From: Caldisericales bacterium
GTDB lineage: Bacteria; Caldisericota; Caldisericia; Caldisericales; Caldisericaceae
Direction of reading: 5' to 3'
DNA length: 8,993 nucleotides
Assembly (NCBI GenBank): GCA_015485995.1
Contig: WFSP01000043.1
Span: forward strand, 1-8,993
Positions 5,667 to 8,993 of this stretch are shown here, in pieces. Each line of letters opens with the position of its first letter. Position 1 is the first letter of the stretch. The position numbers were made by a program, and so were the translations under genes. The notes beneath the pieces are model-generated. The model was not told where the DNA came from, ran no database searches, and worked only from the letters and a program-made list of their open reading frames with translations.

Positions 5667-6923
5667 ATGGCACAACGCGGAATTCGTGAACATGATGCTA
5701 AAAGGCTGCTTGCAAAATACATAGAAAAGTTTTCTAACAGGAAATTCCATTATGAGGGAAATATTGCACTGATTACTTCAAAATATTCAATTGAAGATGC
5801 TGTAAGAGAGAATGAATGGATTAAAACGAAACGCCTGACCGTAAAGCCAGACCAGCTATTTGGAAAAAGAGGAAAACACGGCTTGGTTTTACTTAATGCA
5901 GACTTTGAACAGGCAAAAGAATGGATTAATGAACGAATGGAAAAAGAGGTGCAAATAGGGAAAGCACGAGGAAAACTTACGCATTTTTTGGTAGAACCAT
6001 TTGTACCCCATAAAGATGAATATTACATTGCGATAAAAACCGAGGCAGGAGGTGATAGGATCTATTCTTCTGAAGAAGGAGGAATAGATATAGAAGAAAA
6101 CTGGGATAAAGTAAAACAATTTTTTATACCAGTTGATGCAACTGTTGACAATGTCAATTTTACAGGAATAGATTCTTTAATTGTTGATTTTATAAAGGCA
6201 TTGCATAGAATTTTTGCAGAACTTGACTTTACCTATCTTGAAATTAACCCGTTCACTGTTGTAGGCAAAGAAGTTATTCCGCTTGACCTTGTTGCAAGGA
6301 TGGATGATACTGCTTACTTTTGGAATAAAGACAAATGGGGAAATATCAAATTTCCTACACCTTTCGGTAGAACATTTACAAAAGAAGAGCAATTCATTAG
6401 AAACCTGGATGAGAAAACAGGTGCCTCACTCAAACTTACCATTCTAAATCCACAAGGAAGAGTATGGCTGATGGTCGCAGGTGGAGGCGCAAGCGTTATC
6501 TATGCGGATACAGTTGTAGACTTGGGTTTCGGGGAGGAGCTTGCAAATTATGGAGAATATTCCGGAAACCCCTCCGAAGAAGAAACTTATCTATATGCAA
6601 AAACTATCCTTGACCTTATGACACGCAACAAAGACCCACGTGGTAAAACCCTTATCATAGGTGGAGGAATTGCAAATTTTACAGATGTCGCAAAAACATT
6701 CAAAGGAATTATTCGTGCATTGAGAGAGCATAGAGAAAAACTTATTGAGAATAATGTAAAAATATACGTAAGAAGAGGCGGGCCGAATTATAAAGAAGGA
6801 TTAAAAATGATGAGAGAGCTAGGAAACGAACTTAATGTCCCTATAAAAGTTTATGGACCTGAACTTCCAATGACACGAGTTGTAACTCTTGCACTAACCG
6901 GAGGGAAAAATGAAAATAATTAA
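5667..6923 (+). CDS. aclB: ATP-citrate lyase subunit AclB (ATP-grasp / citrate-binding part)
   Basis: One of two subunits of the split bacterial ATP-citrate lyase: citrate + ATP + CoA gives acetyl-CoA + oxaloacetate + ADP + Pi. The 418 residues align with the N-terminal third of animal ACLY. ATP-grasp landmarks are TVKPDQLFGKRGKHGLV (58-74), LVEPFVPHKDEYY (108-120), EEGGID (136-141) and YLEINPFTVVG (190-200). The succinyl-CoA-synthetase-beta-like half has GASLKLTILNPQGR (252-265), AGGGASVIYADTV (271-283), the citrate-binding NYGEYSGNPSEEETY (294-308), IIGGGIANFTDVA (330-342) and VRRGGPNYKEG (368-378). YGEYSG and the citrate loop separate it from SucC, so succinyl-CoA synthetase is unlikely. 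GGAGG at 5654-5658, 8 nt upstream, supports the start. The 3' end overlaps aclA by 14 nt. The length is slightly above the roughly 398 residues of Chlorobium AclB. Confidence 0.95.
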   Translation: MAQRGIREHDAKRLLAKYIEKFSNRKFHYEGNIALITSKYSIEDAVRENEWIKTKRLTVKPDQLFGKRGKHGLVLLNADFEQAKEWINERMEKEVQIGKARGKLTHFLVEPFVPHKDEYYIAIKTEAGGDRIYSSEEGGIDIEENWDKVKQFFIPVDATVDNVNFTGIDSLIVDFIKALHRIFAELDFTYLEINPFTVVGKEVIPLDLVARMDDTAYFWNKDKWGNIKFPTPFGRTFTKEEQFIRNLDEKTGASLKLTILNPQGRVWLMVAGGGASVIYADTVVDLGFGEELANYGEYSGNPSEEETYLYAKTILDLMTRNKDPRGKTLIIGGGIANFTDVAKTFKGIIRALREHREKLIENNVKIYVRRGGPNYKEGLKMMRELGNELNVPIKVYGPELPMTRVVTLALTGGKNENN

Positions 6924-8742
6924 CGAGAAAACCCAAGCAATTATATACGGCAGACAGATGAAGGCCGTCCAACGGATGCTGGATTTTGATTATGTTTCAA
7001 AAAGAGAAACACCTTCCGTTGCTACCATTGTTGACCCTACTGGTAAGGGTTTTGAAACAGCATTTTTTGGAAGCGAAGAAATTCTTATTCCTGTTTATAA
7101 AACAATTCAAGAGGCGGTAGAGCATCACAAAAATGCAATTGTTTTAATTAACTTTGCGTCGTACAGATCAGCATTTGAAACAACAAAAGAAGCAATAGAA
7201 ACAGAAACGATAAAAATTATTGCAGTAATTGCTGAAGGAATTCCAGAGAGAAAGGAAAGAATCCTCGGCGCCCTGGCAAGAAAGAAAGGAAAGGTAATTA
7301 TTGGCCCTGCAACGGTAGGTGGCATCGCTGCAGGTAGGTTTAGAATTGGAAATGCAGGTGGCAGTATCGAAAACATTGTTGCTTCCAAACTCTACCGCCC
7401 GGGTTCTGTTGGGCTTGTAACAAAATCCGGCGGAATGCTCAACGAAATGTTCAATCTCATAGCAAGAAATGCAGATGGAATAAATATTGGAATAGCAATT
7501 GGCGGCGATAGGTTCCCCGGTTCCTCACTTATTGACCATATTATGGGTTTTGAATCTGACCCTGAAGTTAAATTTCATGTCGTTCTTGGGGAAGTAGGCG
7601 GCCTTGAAGAGTATAAGATTGTCGATGCACTAAAGGCGGGCAAATTTAAAAAGCCTCTTGTTGCATGGGTGACAGGCACCTGTGCAAAAGTGTTCCCTAC
7701 TGAGGTTCAGTTTGGTCATGCAGGTGCACGCGCTGGCGCAGAAAGAGAAACGGCAGATGCAAAAAATGCTGCGCTGCGTGAAGCCGGAGCAATCGTTCCT
7801 GATTCCTTTGACGGACTTCCGGAAAAAATAAACGAGGTATACAAAAAACTAAAGGAAGAAGGGGAAATACCAGAGATAGAAGAATTTACCCCTCCGAACA
7901 TACCAATGGATTTTGAAAAAGCAGTTAAAGAAGGCCTTGTTAGAAGACATAGGCAGTTTATAACAACAATTTCCGATGATAGAGGGGAAGAGGTAAAATA
8001 CGCAGGAATACCTCTATCAGAAATAATTGAAAGTAAAAAGGGGCTTGGTTATGTTATAGGTCTCCTCTGGCTAAAAAAATCCCTTCCGGAATATGCATCG
8101 AACTTTATTGAACTTGTGCTAAAAATTGTTGCCGACCACGGGCCCTGTGTTTCAGGTGCACACAATGCAATTGTTACAGCACGCGCAGGAAAGGATCTTG
8201 TTTCCTCTGTTGCATCCGGAATTCTCACAATAGGGCCAAGGTTTGGCGGTGCAATAGACGGGGCAGGGCACTACTTCAAGTGGGCAAAAGACAACAATTT
8301 CTCTCCTGATGAATTTGTTTCGCATATGAAAAAAGAAGGAATCCCGATTCCTGGCATAGGGCACAGAGTAAAAAGCGTACGTAATCCGGATAAACGTGTT
8401 GAAATATTGAAGAAATATGCAAAAGAAAGTTTCCCAAAAACAGAATACCTTGGTTATGCACTTAAGGTTGAGAAAATCACAACATCCAAAAAGGAAAATC
8501 TCATTCTCAACGTCGATGGCTGCACAGGCGTTTTGCTTGTTGACTTGATGAAGTCCATAGAGCTTTCTGATGAAGAAATAAATGAACGTATCGATGCGGG
8601 GCTTCTCAATGCATTCTTTGTATTAGGAAGAACAATTGGAATTATAGGGCATACAATTGACCAAAAATTACTCAAATCCAAACTTTACAGAACTCCGTAT
8701 AACGACGTTTTATATAAATTACCTAAAAAAGCAGATTTGTAA
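6910..8742 (+). CDS. aclA: ATP-citrate lyase subunit AclA (phosphohistidine plus citrate-synthase-like lyase part)
   Basis: This subunit completes the ATP-citrate lyase. Its 610 residues match the roughly 608 of Chlorobium AclA and the C-terminal two-thirds of animal ACLY. Residues 1-320 are the SucD-like CoA-binding half, with IIGPATVGGI (130-139), YRPGSVGLVTKSGGM (162-176) and GGDRFPGSSL (198-207). VQFGHAGA (266-273) carries the phosphorylated His270. Residues about 335-610 are the citrate-synthase-like lyase half, with ADHGPCVSGAHN (408-419; His410, His418), GIGHRVKS (482-489; His485), NVDG with Asp536, and RTIGIIGHTIDQK (574-586). These last motifs exclude plain SucD or citrate synthase. 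The start at 6910 is supported by GGAGGG at 6900-6905, inside the end of aclB, so the subunits are probably translationally coupled for equal amounts. No catalytic residue is missing. It is the last gene of the operon. Confidence 0.95.
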   Translation: MKIINEKTQAIIYGRQMKAVQRMLDFDYVSKRETPSVATIVDPTGKGFETAFFGSEEILIPVYKTIQEAVEHHKNAIVLINFASYRSAFETTKEAIETETIKIIAVIAEGIPERKERILGALARKKGKVIIGPATVGGIAAGRFRIGNAGGSIENIVASKLYRPGSVGLVTKSGGMLNEMFNLIARNADGINIGIAIGGDRFPGSSLIDHIMGFESDPEVKFHVVLGEVGGLEEYKIVDALKAGKFKKPLVAWVTGTCAKVFPTEVQFGHAGARAGAERETADAKNAALREAGAIVPDSFDGLPEKINEVYKKLKEEGEIPEIEEFTPPNIPMDFEKAVKEGLVRRHRQFITTISDDRGEEVKYAGIPLSEIIESKKGLGYVIGLLWLKKSLPEYASNFIELVLKIVADHGPCVSGAHNAIVTARAGKDLVSSVASGILTIGPRFGGAIDGAGHYFKWAKDNNFSPDEFVSHMKKEGIPIPGIGHRVKSVRNPDKRVEILKKYAKESFPKTEYLGYALKVEKITTSKKENLILNVDGCTGVLLVDLMKSIELSDEEINERIDAGLLNAFFVLGRTIGIIGHTIDQKLLKSKLYRTPYNDVLYKLPKKADL

Positions 8743-8753
8743 CCGCTTTCCTT

Positions 8754-8787
8754 GTTTCACTCCTCTAAACCTCCGCAGGAGTTAAAC
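8754..8787 (+). other. imperfect hairpin 12 nt after aclA, possible operon end structure
   Basis: GTTT-c-ACTCCT (8754-8764) pairs with AGGAGT-t-AAAC (8777-8787), giving ten pairs, one mismatch and a 12-nt loop. It is not followed by a T-tract, so it is not a canonical intrinsic terminator. It may protect the 3' end of the transcript or belong to the flank of the neighbouring insertion sequence. Confidence 0.35.
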
Positions 8788-8860
8788 TCCACTTTGACAG
8801 TTCGTCCCATACTTCAAAACGTAGTTTGTAGGTAAATAGCGGTGCCCTGCTCCCCAAATC

Positions 8861-8993
8861 TGAGACAAAAATAAAGAGAGTGTTTTGTGCTCAGGTTATG
8901 GAAGTATTAAAATTAAATTAGTAAGGAAAGGAGAGTGATTGGACAATGAAGAAAAGGAAATTTACAGTGGAACAGATCATTCAGATCCTTGCA
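8861..8993 (+). mobile_element. IS3-family insertion sequence, left end, truncated by the window edge
   Basis: The end of the window enters an insertion sequence whose first gene looks like an IS3 OrfA. IS3 ends normally begin with TG. TGAGACAAAAATAAAGAG from 8861 is the best candidate for the left terminal inverted repeat, 85 nt ahead of the start codon. The sequence around it also folds back: CTGAGACAAAA (8860-8870) pairs with TTTTGTGCTCAG (8883-8894), with one bulged G at 8889. The right end lies outside the window, so the boundary is provisional. Confidence 0.5.
8946..8993 (+). CDS. IS3-family transposase OrfA, first 16 codons only
   Basis: The visible peptide, MKKRKFTVEQIIQILA, has the basic start followed by FT-x-EQII-x-IL that opens the HTH domain of many IS3-family OrfA proteins. 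That domain binds the element's ends. Its role and any frameshift into OrfB cannot be seen. AGGAG at 8929-8933 lies 12 nt before the ATG, a little far for a strong ribosome site. A GTG slightly upstream (8936) meets a stop within five codons, so the ATG is the start. Assignment rests on a short peptide, so other helix-turn-helix transposases remain possible. Confidence 0.6.
   Translation, partial: MKKRKFTVEQIIQILA

Noticed and set aside
5667..8742. Reading the last two genes as succinyl-CoA synthetase (sucC/sucD) followed by citrate synthase.
   Set aside because: The YGEYSG citrate-binding loop in the first protein and the continuous SucD-like plus citrate-synthase-like chain with VQFGHAGA and GIGHRVKS in the second are specific to ATP-citrate lyase.
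8754..8787. Intrinsic terminator after aclA.
   Set aside because: A stem exists, but no T-tract follows and the loop is 12 nt, so I list it only as a hairpin.

Overview
The window looks like a piece of a low-to-moderate GC bacterial chromosome. Shine-Dalgarno sites precede nearly every gene and there are two good sigma70-type promoters (TTGACA-16-TATAAT and GTGACA-17-TATAAT), so it is bacterial rather than archaeal. The central genes are those of an organism that uses ATP-citrate lyase, the signature enzyme of the reductive TCA cycle. I cannot assign a phylum from sequence alone.

Left edge (1 to about 660, minus strand): the 5' part of an IS110-family element. It holds the N-terminal RuvC-like segment of a DEDD transposase with a long Lys/Ser/Asn-rich insertion, running off the window. 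Upstream lie about 280 bp of noncoding DNA containing a promoter and two nested stem-loops, where a bridge RNA would be expected in this family. Next comes a small two-helix membrane protein of the DUF2892 (YgaP-like) type (768-1076, minus), then about 640 bp of AT-rich DNA with no gene I can support.

Centre (1722-8742, plus strand): a tight five-gene operon behind one strong promoter. The order is YheO/DauR-type PAS-HTH regulator, aconitase, isocitrate dehydrogenase, ATP-citrate lyase AclB (ATP-grasp and citrate/CoA-ligase part) and AclA (phosphohistidine part plus citrate-synthase-like lyase part). Spacings are +2, -1, +3 and -14 nt. In the reductive direction these enzymes form one continuous path: 2-oxoglutarate + CO2 to isocitrate, to citrate, to acetyl-CoA + oxaloacetate. 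The regulator heading the operon is the natural candidate to control it, and an 8-bp direct repeat 32 bp apart brackets the promoter core as a possible operator.

Right edge (8743-8993): an imperfect hairpin after aclA, then the start of an IS3-family element (candidate terminal inverted repeat near 8861 and the first 16 codons of its OrfA). The carbon-metabolism operon therefore sits between insertion sequences of two families. The points most worth follow-up are the self-contained regulated citrate-branch operon and the candidate bridge RNA of the IS110 element.
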